DNA of 64,000 nt from Saturnia japonica (Eukaryota > Arthropoda > Insecta > Lepidoptera > Saturniidae). Position 1 is the stretch's first letter, and each line of letters begins with the position of its first letter. A model generated the notes under the pieces. The model saw only the letters and a list, made by a program, of their open reading frames with translations. It was not told the origin of the DNA and did no database searches. A program made the position numbers and the translations under genes. The stretch lies in assembly GCA_033032175.1 (NCBI GenBank), contig CM065304.1:3596001-3660000 (forward strand). Direction: 5' to 3'. Below are positions 1 through 13,399 of this stretch, piece by piece.

Positions 1-1040
1 ACGATCAGGTGAAACTGTGGAAACATAGCTAAACATATAACGATTTAAAAAAAAACTACCACATTGCAATTTAAGATCGCGCGAAAAGTCATTACGTGTT
101 TCTAATAATTACTATATCTATAGAGAAGAAATCATGGTCAAATCAGAAACTGTTTCCGCAATTAGTAAGAGGAAAAACTCGAATGAGTTGTTGCCATTTT
201 AAACATTTCCAAGTATCGTCAGAATACATTTCTCAGATAACGAATGAGACGAGCTCGAATGTAATTAAGTTCTACGTATTGTAATCTGCGTATATAAATA
301 TTAATATTAGGTACATTTATTTATATTTACAATTTTTTAAGTACATTCTTATATTAAGACGAATAATGAAATAGAGATTTATTCAAATAGACTTTACATA
401 CACTTTAAAACCTTAACAACTTAAGAAGCCGTTCTTAAGGAACGATTTAGTGTGATACGCAGTATAAAAAGAATATCTAGTTTTATTCGGTTTTGTATTT
501 AAATATAATTTTTATTTAGAACTATGGTCCCGATTTTAAAAATTACTTCACTAATCGCAAACCACATTATCTCTGAGGGATAGAGGCTATTTTAGGTTTT
601 ATTGTTAGTAAACGATATTTTTTATTTAAAGCGAATGAAGTGTTGTAAGCGATGAATATAATTTATTTAAATTACACGCTTTTAGTATCTTACTATTTAT
701 TGGTTTTCTTTAGTATGGATTTTTAAATTGCGACAATAACGTTAGGTACCTTAACCGTTGTACATACAGGTAAACTTTCTTCTTGAGACATTTAGACAAC
801 CTGCTTTTACAGTTGTTTTTCTGTAAGGAACCTTTTTTTACGCTACTTAGTGAAGAAATACTTTTCAGATCACTAAATACACATACGCATGTTTCCATCT
901 TTCCTCCCAGGAGGAAGGGAACATGCTTATGCCTTTATGTTAGTTAGCTCGAATTTACGTATAGGGAATTAGTCAGATCGCGACTTATTTGCAATCGCGA
1001 CAACCGCCCAAACCGAGGTCCGGCCACTTTGGCACCCTTG
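1..1040. other. AT-rich non-coding DNA
   Basis: No gene is seen. A small hairpin (ttcctcccaggaggaa) lies at about 902-917. The short open frames here look random. Confidence 0.6.
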
Positions 1041-1044
1041 TGCG

Positions 1045-1145
1045 CGAGTTGTCCTTACTTTTGCGGCTGAGTGCCCTAAGCGCTCGCCCCCAAGTCCGGT
1101 GAAGCTGTAAAAACCGTCAGAGGGTCCAGGGCCCCTAAGGCTAAC
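1045..1145 (-). repeat. About 100-bp conserved core repeat, reverse copy
   Basis: The + strand reads gcggctgagtgccctaagcg, then cccccaagtccggtgaagct, then ggcccctaaggctaacagta, the complement of 27910-28015. Confidence 0.65.
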
Positions 1146-1989
1146 AGTATAGTCAGTCAGAAAAAAAACAGTTGTTTATCAAAGTGTCAGCAAGAAAATG
1201 AGCAACTTCAACAAAAACTTTGTTCATAATAATCGATTCTGTTTCTTATACAGATCAATAAACTCTATGGGACCAACAGACTGATGTTAGAGTACTAGAA
1301 ATGTCAGAAAACGCAAAAAGCTTTTCCCCTAAATTTCGTAAAAACATTTTTTTTAAACTATAAATGCAGCTCAAAATGTCTCAAAAGGTAAAGGGCAGTC
1401 TCCTAAAAAAAAATCCTTTAGATTCAGCTGTTAAGATATATTTACTACCCCATCTCGAAAATCCTCCCGGTATCTTACTATAGTCTAGATCTATCTGATA
1501 AGAGAGACTGGCTACGTTAAAACAGCTGGCGCGATTTTGATGAAATTTTCAGATAATCTTCATATTATCCCTGTACGTGATCCTGTAGGGTACAAAAAAA
1601 AATCCTGTCAAAAAAAGAGTTATGAAAGAAAAACCACGTGTAATAGGTATCTGACGTATTAGAAATATACATCCCAATTTAAATAATGCTTTATTATGAC
1701 ATTTATGTAAGTCTTATTCTATTAGGTAGTTTGAAATGAACGACCTTTGGACACTTATAAATTCTAAGTAAAGTATTATTATTACGAAATTCAGTCTAGA
1801 AGTTGATTCGATTCTCTGCATCTGCAAAAGCTAACGTAATAAAATATTTCTAATGATTATATAAGAAAAAAATTCACAAAATAGAAATCCAACTTTAATG
1901 ATTTCGAGGAATTAAAAAGGAACCACCCTTGAGGTATCCCCTTTTCAACTAAAAAATAATCATCTAAATGGGTTTATAAACAAAGAAGT

Positions 1990-2150
1990 TACGGATGAAC
2001 ATCCAATCCCTGCAACGAGCCTAAGCTTTCGGTGAAGGAAAACATCTTCATGAAACCATAGCATGGTGGTTATAACGATCGCCTGACTACCTACTACCCT
2101 CAAGTTGAATCTGACTGGTTGGTTCTGGTTGACTTCTATTGGTTATCGTG
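1990..2150 (+). repeat. SINE body fragment, same family as 2695-2960
   Basis: It shares taagctttcggtgaaggaaa, atcgcctgactacctactac and cctcaagttgaa with the 2695-2960 copy. The tRNA-like head is degraded. Confidence 0.6.
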
Positions 2151-2694
2151 TTCGGAATTAAGCCGGTGTATATGCAGTAATATAGCTATGTGGTAGGAAG
2201 CGCGACCACCATACACATAGTGATAAACCCATCTATGCGTTTCTTTTGATTTTATCGTGTTCCGAGATCAGTCTGTGTATATCCAATAATACGCAGACGA
2301 AGTCGCGGGTACCAGCTAGTCAATAATAATTTCAGAAATCATAAAATATGAGTTAAAGTAAAATTACGATAAGAAAATATATAATTACATAATGCGAAAT
2401 AAGCGCGTGGAAAGACGTAACCATAGCTAGTTTTGTAAAAAGTCTTCAAATGTTTAACAGTCTCTTTTTGCATTTTTTTTTTATTATGCGTAAATTTCGT
2501 TCACAGAGATTGGTTTTCGTTTCAATCTTTATCTTGCCATTTAGTTAGAAAATACAAGGTTAAAGATTTCTCGGCGTTTCGAAATAGCCAATACGCCGCG
2601 TCGCGTCGTGAATAAGCAATGCACGGTCATACATAAACCCGTGCGTTCTTTCGAGAAAAGGCATTGACTAATCATGCGATAATTTTCGAAGCAA

Positions 2695-2960
2695 GATACC
2701 TTAGTGGTAGGGTGTACAGATATCGCGTCTATCGCCATGAGTTCGAATCCCTACAATGGGCCGGAGCTTTCGGTAAAGGAAAACGTCGCGATGAATCCAT
2801 AGCCTAGTGATAGAGCTTTTTCTCATGCTCGCCTGGTTAGCTACCACCCTCAAGTTGAAAATCTGTCGCCAAACACCAACAAGTGTTCCGGTAGTTGCAC
2901 TTGAGGGCCAATTTTCCACTAGGCTTGGCGTGCTGCAATCTTGGGTCACATCGTCACTTA
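2695..2960 (+). repeat. tRNA-derived SINE
   Basis: The head resembles a tRNA promoter: an A-box-like tagtggtaggg and a B-box gagttcgaatccc. The body (gagctttcggtaaaggaaaa ... cctggttagctaccaccctc ... ttccggtagttgcact) recurs at about 1990-2150 and 18180-18370. No cloverleaf acceptor stem is seen, so it is not a working tRNA gene. Confidence 0.7.
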
Positions 2961-3067
2961 AGATCAGATGAGATTGTGGCTACAACACTATTACCTATAG
3001 TGATAAAAAATGTGGTTATTTTTGATTGGCTTATTAATTATTACATTAATTAATGAGGAATATACAT

Positions 3068-3565
3068 AGATTTACACGTGGACTACAGAATGCCCGCGCG
3101 AATCTTGCTTCCCCGCTCCCGGCTATTTTAAAGACAAAAATGCTTATTTTGGGTGTTTATTAAAAGATAGATGTATTCCCGGACTTTTTTGTAGGTCTTT
3201 TTAATGCCTATAATTATTTAGTACATTAATTTGCTATATATCTTATGGTTTACTCAGCATAAGCCATTTAAGCACTCGCATTAATTCACCATGACCAGAT
3301 TTTTTTCATTTGTGCGGAACCGTAATTCTTTTTCTAAAATAAAAGTAGCCTAAGTTACTCCCTATATCATCAGCCATCTATCGGTGAAAGTTCCTTCAAA
3401 ATCGGTCCAACCGTTTCGGAGATTACCCGGAACAAACAGACAGACAAAAAAAAAATTTTAAAATGGGCTTTTTGTTATAGGTTTCGTATATACTTTCATA
3501 TACATTTAGTAAAAAACTTATTTTGACATTACAAACAGACACTTTAATTTTATTAATTGTATATA
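3068..3565 (+). repeat. LINE 3' tail, family T1
   Basis: It begins with cgtggactacagaatgcccg and cttgcttccccgctcccggc, and ends with tcggtccaaccgtttcggag, acaaacagacagac and a tail to attaattgtata. Other copies: 15100-15460 (+), 26410-26680 (+), 52090-52485 (-), 57240-57570 (-). Confidence 0.75.
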
Positions 3566-4039
3566 ATTTCTTCGCCTCGTGTTTTTATTTCCATTCATTA
3601 TCTATGATTTTTTTTTTAAATTATTATTGACAGTAGTCTACCAATTGTCGCATGACATATACTTCCCATACACAAAATTGAATCAATATCGGTTGTGAAT
3701 TATATTTTTTATGACGTTTACATATGTTATTGATAGTTCTTATAGGCTATCAGTGGAGTAATGATTTGAACTTGTACGAAGTGTCATAAAAATCGGTCAA
3801 GCCGTTTTAGATTAAAATCCAAATATACAAACACGGATTTTTTAATTTCTTAGATGACTATCACGAAATTAGTAAAAAATACATCTATATACAATACTAC
3901 TGATTTGTTATAGATTATATACTTCTATAAGCTTCTAATTAAAAGTTATTAGTAAACAATTAATTTTTAGACTTCTGAAATTTGTTCTTTTTAATCAACT
4001 TTAAAAAAAATATGGAGATTAATCAATTAGAATGCATTT

Positions 4040-4250
4040 TTGTTATGGACGTTCAGCCGTAATTGTATGTTTATGAACCGATTTCGGTGATTTTTTTTTT
4101 TGTTTGATAGGGGATACTTCAAGGGTAGTCGCATTTTAATTTCATTGGCATTGGGGCTTCGGCTTCAAAGATACACAAGGGAACTCTTGAAAATCATTGA
4201 AGATGGTTTTAGTTTTTGTTAAAAATTGTCTTGTTATAAAAAAAAAAAAT
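4040..4250. repeat. Half-copy of the palindromic MITE
   Basis: It corresponds to the right arm of the 7385-7820 element (gttcagccgtaattgtatgt, gatacacaagggaactcttg). The left arm is absent. Confidence 0.65.
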
Positions 4251-5710
4251 CCCACTCATTTTATTTCCTATCACCATCATCTCGGAAAACATCAGGTTGG
4301 AGTTTTATTAATTAAGAGATAAAATATAATTATTTTAAATTAATCATAATGAATATAAAACAGTTATAGTTAAACATAAAATATAAATGGTCGGTATCGG
4401 TAAATAGCTGGTCATTTTCACTATTTAAGGATTTGAAAATCGACACAAATGCCGATAATTTTTTTATGTGTGGTGTATTTCCCGTAAATATACTTTTTTT
4501 TTCTTTTGGTTACACTATTTGAAGTATACTTACTTATAAGTATATATTTTGAACTGTAATATTACTTTTTTTAAAACAAAAATACGATAATATTCAGTAT
4601 AATCACAAATGAATCATGGTTTGGGCCAAAGGGCGGATGCACTGAGATATTTATGTATTTCTTAATTACATTACAATTTTTAACGAAAAACAATACCAAC
4701 TTCAATGTCTTTGAAGTCGCGCTGTTGCAATACTCATGTGTTTTGAAACCGTAGGTACGTCATGCAACACTGAGAGATAAAATTATTCCTTTAATATATA
4801 TAATTTATAGTGAAACTATGTATGTATGACACTTTATGTTAAATATTTTTTAATGATACAGATGTTTATTGTTTACGCTCTTCTTCGATACCAATGTTGA
4901 ACAATACTAATAACTGTGTATGAAATGATTAATTTTGTGAATTATTATTCATTTCACTACGCACTGTACTTACTTCAAAATATAATTTATTTTGTGGCTC
5001 ATTTAATCAATTATTAAATTTATATATTATTTTGTATTAGATCGCAATTTTAAAAAGCATAGTAGAGGTAGGTTTCAATCGCAGCTGAATGTTTTGGATT
5101 ATTTTCTTTATCCAAGCTATAGAGCTTAACACCACAATTTTTCCTGATCTCGTAAAGTATAGACCCAAAATTTGTTGTGACTGGGAAGAACGAATGAACT
5201 GAACGAAGCGAATGACTATTCTGTTTTACACCACGTGCTTGGTGGTCGCAACCCAGGCAAGTGAAAGTGATCCCGCACCTCGCTCTGGCTATTCTCTTTG
5301 TTATAGTAGATAATCGTATACAGAGTGCAAATAAAGTCTGGGTTTCTCAGTATGATGTATGTATGTGTCATATAATATAAACCTTAAATAGTCCATTACA
5401 ATGTTTTGAGACGTACAGACAAATAACACATTTAACTTTAGAGATAATGCATAAAACGATCTCATAAACGTTGTACATCAATGCTAAAGTTTAAGAGTTT
5501 GTTTGAACATGCTAATAACAGCAACTACCAGTCCGATTAGAAAAAAAAAAATAGCATTTTATAGCCTATTTATTGAGGAAGGTTATAGGCTATAAAACGT
5601 CACACTATGACCTCAAGGAGCGGAGTAGTAACCGTGAACGTCATGCAATCCGGTAAGCTGTAATCAAGTCAACTACACACTATGGGTTAGTTTGCGGGGC
5701 GCAGTGGAAA

Positions 5711-6213
5711 GGGGCATTCAATTTGGGGGGCGGGGGGTCTCGTAAAACGTTACGATACGTTACAAAGGCGAGAGGGGGTCGAAAAACGCGTTACGTAACA
5801 TTGTTTTTTTTTTTAAATTCAAATAAAAAACTAGGCAACTAAATTTTTCCAAGATCGCAAACCTTTTCGTTTATGTTTTGCGGGGATTCCCTCTATTGTA
5901 TTATACGTCATTTTCATTTTGTTCCACAACTTGACAATTCTTTTCGTTTGTTTTGCGGGGAATCCCTCTATTGTATTACTGTAGTCAGTGTTGTTAATTT
6001 GAGTTCCTACTGTAATGTCCTCAAAACATGGAGATTTGCATAATCAGCTGTTTTTAGCCTATAAAAGCTCTCATGCTGACTTGCTGTCTTGGGTTTTACG
6101 TAACGTTTATGGAGGGGGAGGGGGGTACAGAAAAATGTTATGGCGCCGACATGGGGGGAGGGAGAATCAAAAATCTTAAAAAATTGCGGTACGTAATACT
6201 CGAACGCCCCCAA
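5711..6213. mobile_element. Non-autonomous DNA element with G-rich terminal inverted repeats
   Basis: The left end ggggcattca...tttggggggcgggggg and the right end cgaacgcccccaaa are inverted relatives, and an inner gttacgtaac-type block is also shared by both arms. Inside, a block ending tttgcgggga(a/t)tccctctattgtatta is present twice (about 5865 and 5940). There is no coding capacity. Confidence 0.55.
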
Positions 6214-6763
6214 AGTTGTTAGAATATATTTAACACGGATGAAATCGTGGGACATCGCTGGCAGTTTATAAACAATACCTATGCTATAAAACGGCACATA
6301 AAAAACAAGAAAGGTCACACATCATTTTATTTAAAGAAGCTCTGCATACGTCATAAGTTATCTGACTGTATTCTATCATAATTATTTATATATGTATAAA
6401 CTCAACGAATATCGTGTCTATAGTTTTGTTACTTAATTTGTACTGAACGATAAATATTATGAGATTGCAAAGGGAACAAGTTCTACTTGTCCTTGAACAC
6501 GAAACACGTGAATAACCCCTGAAACTTAAACAATCCGTATTAACATTTCCTAAAATAGTACGTATCTTATAACAAAACATAGTGTGCGTTGTAAATAATA
6601 CAATGTAATATACTGTGGACTTGGTAACGAGCAAATTGATTACTATTGTAAGGCACGTACCAGGCACTAGTCTGGATAAACAATCTAAGCCCTTTTCTAG
6701 ACTTAACTTGTATTGAAATCTTTAACCTTATTTTGTTTACATCATATTTAAAATTGTTAATTT

Positions 6764-7888
6764 CTGTATTAATAAATTCTTAACATGGTAAATTAAAAAT
6801 ACGCATGGTGATAAACACAACACAGTGACTTGGCAATCGCCGTTGTTCTCTGATTGTACTGTGTTTTTACGTTCAGGCACTAAATTGTGCTACTAAACAT
6901 TTTTTAAGTAAAAATATATGCATATGTTTATACTGTAGTACTACGTAAATAAAAATAAAAGTGAGCGAACACGCTGGCACGTACTAATATGTCCATAAAA
7001 TAAAACTAGAACTACGGCGTAAATATGACGTTCATACTATACTGCACTTCTAAGTTTTAAATACATAATTTTCCTCGTCCTGGGAATTTCCACGCCTTGT
7101 AAAATATGTGAGAGCAACGCTGCAATTTTTGTATTATGCTAAACCGTTATAGGGGATAGTAGTAAGGTTAGGATGTAGTGTTAGTTTGTCATAAGAAGAA
7201 GACCGAGCGTAAGTTAGTCAGGAAAAGTTTTAATTACATATAGTTATTCAATTTATATTTTCAATGTAAATAAGATACTTTATACTTTGTCCATAAGAAG
7301 TTTCTCTAGAATTTGGAACATTCTGAAGGGGGTACTTAGGTTACTTATTAAGTGTATATTTATACCAAGATCAATAACATGACAATTTTTGACAAAATAA
7401 AAACTTACTTCAATGTTTTTGAGGTGTTCCCTGGTGTATCTTCAAAGTCCAGGGTCCAATATCAATGAAATTAAAATGGCGCCGCCATTGAGGTGTCCCC
7501 TTTCCAACCAAAAAAGAATTATCTAAGTCGGTTCATAATCATAGAAGTTATGGCTGATCTTCAATTAAAAAAAAAAACAATCGAATTGAGAATACTCTTC
7601 CTTTTAAACCGATTTTAAAAAAAGGCGGAGGTTACTCATTTCGAATGTTTTTTTTTAATGGTTGTTCAGCCATAACTTCTTCGTTTATGAACCGAGTCGG
7701 ATGATTCTTTTTTGTTTGATACCTCAAAGGTGGTTCCATTTTTATGTCATTGGTATTGAATCTTCAACTTCGAAGATACACAAGGAAACTCTTGAAAATT
7801 ATTAAACTTGGTTTTCTTTTTTGCTAAAGATTGCCTTCTTTTTAAGTTGGTAAAAAAAGATGAAAGTGTTATACGTATTAATTGAATG
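6764..7888. repeat. 1,125-bp direct duplication, copy 1
   Basis: This segment recurs at 9750-10874 with a constant offset of 2,986 bases, hence no net indels. All stretches I compared were identical. Its right half contains an inverted-repeat MITE (about 7385-7820). Flanks differ on both sides of the copies. Confidence 0.93.
7385..7820. repeat. Palindromic MITE-like repeat
   Basis: The left arm (cttcaatgtttttgaggtgt ... gttcataatcatagaagtta) is repeated inverted as the right arm (cataacttcttcgtttatga ... acaaggaaactcttgaaaat). The same unit is in the second 1.1-kb copy at about 10371-10806. Half-copies lie at about 1885-2010, 4040-4250, 43225-43330 and 60365-60560. Confidence 0.75.
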
Positions 7889-8529
7889 GTTTTAAAAAGG
7901 TAACTTTCTATTGTCTAAGATGTGCCCCTTTTTTCGTATTTGCATTTTTTTATTACGTTAATTCCACCACAACGGTTTTGAGCCTGGGGCCAGTGAAATT
8001 TAGCGGAAAACCTTTTATTAATTACTTTTTTTTAAATTATTTAAATTAGAATAAAAAAAAAAAACAAATCTATTAGTTTAAATCATTCCAATGAGCCCCT
8101 TAAACCCCCCAAATGGCAGTAGTATCAGATCAAGATTACCATGATCTTGCAATGCTATTGAAGTAATTGGATACCAAATTTCGAATCGATCACACCTGTG
8201 AAATTTGTTTACATACCTTTATCAACTAGAAAAGAGCTAATGATCTGGAAACGGCTCAAGATTTTTTTTTAAATCATAATTAAGAACACTCGAGAAAGAA
8301 ACCTTTCAAACAAAGAAAACACTAAGTCAAAATTGGTACATCCGTTTGAGAGCTACGATGCCATATACAGATGCACAGATACACTTGTTAAACTTAATTT
8401 AAAAAAATACTTTCACAAAGATCTTTTTAAAAAAAAGAACCATGTGTCTTTGTGAAGATTTTCGTTTAAATCTTAGTTTGGGAATAATGTAGAAATTAAA
8501 TATTTCACTAAATAAATAATTATATTAAA

Positions 8530-9235
8530 TACTGGCTGTGCCCCGTGGTTTTATCCGCATATAATTTAGAAGAAATCACTGATTGAGGATTTATAATACT
8601 TCATTAAAGACAATATTTTTATCGGGCTGTCAGATTGTCACGTCGCAGCATCGTATGGCTCGTTCGCGCCGCTAACTACTACAGACATAGACCTGAGCGA
8701 GTGTTGATTATTTTATTTTGTATTATTCTCAAACTATGCGTCCAAATAACATGCTGTAAAAGACGAAGTTTATCTTCATATAAATTTCTTTATGATCAAG
8801 TAACTTTTGTTCGTAAGATTAATATGCCATGCTTAAAATAATGCTCATAATTATTTTTAATTTCAAAAAAAAATACAAAATGTTATTGTGGCTCATGTAT
8901 AAGAGATAGATATATGATATCGCTGACTTTTTTATTATACTAATGGCCAATATTTTTGTAGAAATTGATTGAGTATCATTAACATTATGCTAGCGCATGC
9001 GGCTAAAGCAGTTCGCGAGGGTTCGGCTTCCGAGCTACGTAACAAAAATCATATTTAGGTAGCTAGAAACTGTAGCCTAATGTTATATAACCTATACTAT
9101 TCCTTGTGAGTCTCGCTATCATATAAAAAAAAAAATTTCAAATCCGACTGGTAGTTCCCGAGATTAGCGTGTTTAAGCAAACAAAAAACTTTTCCGCTTT
9201 ATTATATTATTGGTAGTATAGATTTTACGTACCAA
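8530..9235 (+). repeat. LINE 3' tail, family T2
   Basis: It opens with actggctgtgccccgtggtt and closes with gttcccgagattagcgtgtt and aacttttccgctttattata. The internal blocks ctatgcgtccaaataacatg and acttttgttcgtaagattaa recur in other copies: 11515-12360 (-), 25333-25980 (+), 32132-32575 (+), 47500-47700 (+, middle only) and 59745-59875 (+, 3' end). Confidence 0.72.
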
Positions 9236-9749
9236 TGAAAAACGATTTTTTTTTATTAATTAATTAATTTATAGGGGTGCTCTTTGTATGCATCGGGGTT
9301 TAAAAATTGGTAAGCCGTTTGCGTATCTGTCTATTAAAAGGATGCCCTTTTTTAGCATATTTGCCATTTGTTTTATTACGTTTAATTCAAACACAACGGT
9401 TTTTGAAGCCCTGGGGCCCGACCAGCACCGCCTTCTCGCTCGACGTCCACGCGTGGCCAACTAGTAAACAACGCGTGTCAACGAATTGACGAATAGTTAG
9501 TGAGAGATTTTCATTGGGATGTACGTGGTGTCACGCCGCGCTAATGACGCATCGTCCTTGCGTTGACAGCTAGCGGTCCACTCGCCGTTCGCTTATGTAC
9601 TGCTTGCGTGCAAGTCGACAAGTGAGTGCATATATATGGAACTCCATATAAAGGAATGCCAACCGCACGAGGTGATACGGTGCAGGTCGGGTGCCGGGCT
9701 GATAGGTAAGTGACGACTTTAAAATAGTGGATTGGTTATAATAATTGTA

Positions 9750-10874
9750 CTGTATTAATAAATTCTTAACATGGTAAATTAAAAATACGCATGGTGATAA
9801 ACACAACACAGTGACTTGGCAATCGCCGTTGTTCTCTGATTGTACTGTGTTTTTACGTTCAGGCACTAAATTGTGCTACTAAACATTTTTTAAGTAAAAA
9901 TATATGCATATGTTTATACTGTAGTACTACGTAAATAAAAATAAAAGTGAGCGAACACGCTGGCACGTACTAATATGTCCATAAAATAAAACTAGAACTA
10001 CGGCGTAAATATGACGTTCATACTATACTGCACTTCTAAGTTTTAAATACATAATTTTCCTCGTCCTGGGAATTTCCACGCCTTGTAAAATATGTGAGAG
10101 CAACGCTGCAATTTTTGTATTATGCTAAACCGTTATAGGGGATAGTAGTAAGGTTAGGATGTAGTGTTAGTTTGTCATAAGAAGAAGACCGAGCGTAAGT
10201 TAGTCAGGAAAAGTTTTAATTACATATAGTTATTCAATTTATATTTTCAATGTAAATAAGATACTTTATACTTTGTCCATAAGAAGTTTCTCTAGAATTT
10301 GGAACATTCTGAAGGGGGTACTTAGGTTACTTATTAAGTGTATATTTATACCAAGATCAATAACATGACAATTTTTGACAAAATAAAAACTTACTTCAAT
10401 GTTTTTGAGGTGTTCCCTGGTGTATCTTCAAAGTCCAGGGTCCAATATCAATGAAATTAAAATGGCGCCGCCATTGAGGTGTCCCCTTTCCAACCAAAAA
10501 AGAATTATCTAAGTCGGTTCATAATCATAGAAGTTATGGCTGATCTTCAATTAAAAAAAAAAACAATCGAATTGAGAATACTCTTCCTTTTAAACCGATT
10601 TTAAAAAAAGGCGGAGGTTACTCATTTCGAATGTTTTTTTTTAATGGTTGTTCAGCCATAACTTCTTCGTTTATGAACCGAGTCGGATGATTCTTTTTTG
10701 TTTGATACCTCAAAGGTGGTTCCATTTTTATGTCATTGGTATTGAATCTTCAACTTCGAAGATACACAAGGAAACTCTTGAAAATTATTAAACTTGGTTT
10801 TCTTTTTTGCTAAAGATTGCCTTCTTTTTAAGTTGGTAAAAAAAGATGAAAGTGTTATACGTATTAATTGAATG
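9750..10874. repeat. 1,125-bp direct duplication, copy 2
   Basis: It matches 6764-7888. It begins ctgtattaataaattct and ends gtattaattgaatg; outside these points the sequences diverge at once. It could be a recent duplication, a transposed unit or an assembly artefact. Confidence 0.93.
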
Positions 10875-11514
10875 AGTTCTTGTTCATTCTTATTTAGTAC
10901 TAGATGTGCCCAACGGTTTCGCCGTGTTCGTGTTAAATGTATTCTATCAAGTCTTCACCGTGTCCGCCCCGACAACGCGTCCGTGCTGCCTATCGTTTGT
11001 TCTCACTTCCCGTACTTGCCTACAGCTTGCCAGATTCCTTGACGTTCATGGACACTGGTCAGCTCCTTAGGGCCGTAGCATAATGTTAGATACCTTCCTC
11101 AATAAATGGTCTATAAAATGCAAAAAAAATTAATTCAAATCTATCTAGCCGGTCTAGAGATTAGCGCGTTCAAACAAACAAACAAAAAACAAGCTCTTGA
11201 GCTTTATAACGTTAATTATAACTAGCAAACCGGTCCGTCCATGCGTTGCTGTGGCTCAGAAAGTAAAACTTTTTTTATCCAATCGCTACCAAACTTTGCA
11301 GGATCACCCGCTGGGCTAGTACGAAGATTGTCTGAAAATTTCGTCATAATCGCTCCAGCCGTTTTGGAATCCATAGAGAACATACATAGAAACATTGATT
11401 GATTTATATATAAGAAAGATATTAATAATACATTGTATTGTACGTATATATTCCAGTTCTCAGTAACGTGGTTGTAAGGTTTTTTAATGAAATCAAAATA
11501 AAACAAAAATCTAT

Positions 11515-12360
11515 ACTAAAATAATAAAGCGGAAAAGTTTGTTTAAACACGCTATTCTCTGGAACTAAAGTTGGATTCGATTTTTTTTTTGTATATAATA
11601 GCCAGAAAATCTCGAGGAATAGTATAGGCTATATAACATTAGGCTACAACAACAACAACTTTTGTTACGTAAGTCGGAATTCGATGCCCTCCCGAACTGC
11701 TTTAATTGCGTGCGCTGGCGTAATCGTTAATGTTACGAAAATACAATGTTCTACAATCATATTGGTCCTTAGCATATGTAAAAAAAAGTAAGCGATAGCA
11801 TATGCCTATCTCTTATACATAAGCCACAATAAGTTATTTTGTGACAAAGATTTGTTGAAAATGAAAAAGTGATTTATAAGCATTATTTTTAGACATAGCA
11901 TATTAATCCTTACAAACAAAAGTTACCCAATCATAAAGACAATTTGATGAAATTAAATTTTTAATGAAATTTCGAGTTAATCCGTCATTTTGCATTTTTT
12001 AATTGGATTTTCGCTAATCCTGATTATCCTAGTAAGGATAACGGGTCTAACTGTTTGAAATATTTAATTGTCATCGGTCCTTGATAAGTATGCCAAATTT
12101 TGAGTTAATCCTACATTTTGAAAGGGGTCGAAATCATGTTCAAAATTTCCTTTACATACATACGTATGCAACTGATAATTTAAAAAAAGTGTATTATAAA
12201 GTAAGCATATGTACGCGTTCTAGATGCGTATCCAGTGAATATTTACAATATCTTTAGAGGTTTTATTTTACATTGTTGTATGGGTTATTCGCAATCAAGC
12301 CAGTTATGCTCGTTACGCTCAATCGGCTCGCGCATTGCGACCATAATTTCTGCTTAATTA
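11515..12360 (-). repeat. LINE 3' tail, family T2, reverse orientation, with older insert
   Basis: It starts at tactaaaataataaagcgga (complement of the family end) and includes ttaggctac and tcgatgccctcccgaactgc. The far end becomes unrelated AT-rich sequence near 12000-12200. Confidence 0.6.
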
Positions 12361-12799
12361 ATCATATGAAAAGAACTTGCGTATCGTAGAAAAGTCTTGA
12401 AATTTAATTATTGTATTATTTTATTTATTTGTGTGATTGTTTAATTTCAAAATAAATACATAATATAATATAGATAGATTTTATAAAGTTAAAAATTAAT
12501 AATGTGTTGGATTTCAGCGGTATTGGAGGGCCCTTATCAGAGGTGTTAGGTTGGAAACGGCTCGTATGGCTTAAACAGACAGATAACGCGTTATAGTTTC
12601 ACACGGTTCCCGAGGAAGTTTATAATGATGCGATTAAGCATTATAGCTTCGAGAATAATCAGTAACTTTCCTGCAAAGTGATATCTTATAGAAAAAGATT
12701 GATAATTTACGCGTTTGATTTTAGGCATTTGTTATTTAAGTACAAACTGTAATTTTATATATTACATAAATACATATATTACACGTATACGTTACATTA

Positions 12800-13380
12800 C
12801 ATATTATTGACAGTTCACATGTACTTCCGTGTACAATTTTCATCAAATTTGGTTCAGGAATTAACAAAACATTTTTTTTAACAAAGTTAGAAATTATTGT
12901 TGACCATCTTTATAAGCTAATCAATATGAAATCATTATGTCTACGAAATTTTGTCAAAAGGCGGTTAAGGTTTTTTTTCAAATTTTATAAATCCTTTTCA
13001 TAATCCTTACATTCTATGAATTAATATGAAATATCTTATAATTCCCGTGAACAAAATTTTATCAAAATCGGTTAAGAAGAAATTTTTTTGAAAAACACTT
13101 TTTACGATTCCCAAAAGTTTATTGAAAACTCTCATAGCTTATCACTCATGAAATGACTTATACTTCCCGTGTACAAAATTTCATTAAAATCGATTGTTCT
13201 TTTAACGCTTTCTAAAAGCGACTGAAAATTGTTGTACTCTATCATTTGGCCAATGACATAAGCATCCCGTGTACAAATTGTCATAAGAATAGGTCAAGCC
13301 GTTTGTGAGTTAAATCCGGACATACAAGCAGACAGACAGCAGCAAAAAAATTTTTATGACATATTCGTGATATGAATCTT
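12800..13380 (+). repeat. LINE 3' tail, family T3
   Basis: Internal sub-repeats of the type gtgtacaaaatttcatcaaaatcgg occur about four times, ending in ggtcaagccgtttgtgagtt and gacatacaagcagacagaca. Confidence 0.55.
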
Positions 13381-13399
13381 TGATATGCCTATCGGGAAA

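Noticed and set aside
2701..2949. Possible tRNA genes at SINE heads (also near 16250, 17780 and 19600)
   Set aside because: A- and B-box-like words exist, but no complete cloverleaf or acceptor stem, and the sequences recur with SINE bodies.
8635..8841. 68-codon frame with a hydrophobic stretch
   Set aside because: It lies inside a family T2 LINE tail that recurs elsewhere without the frame.
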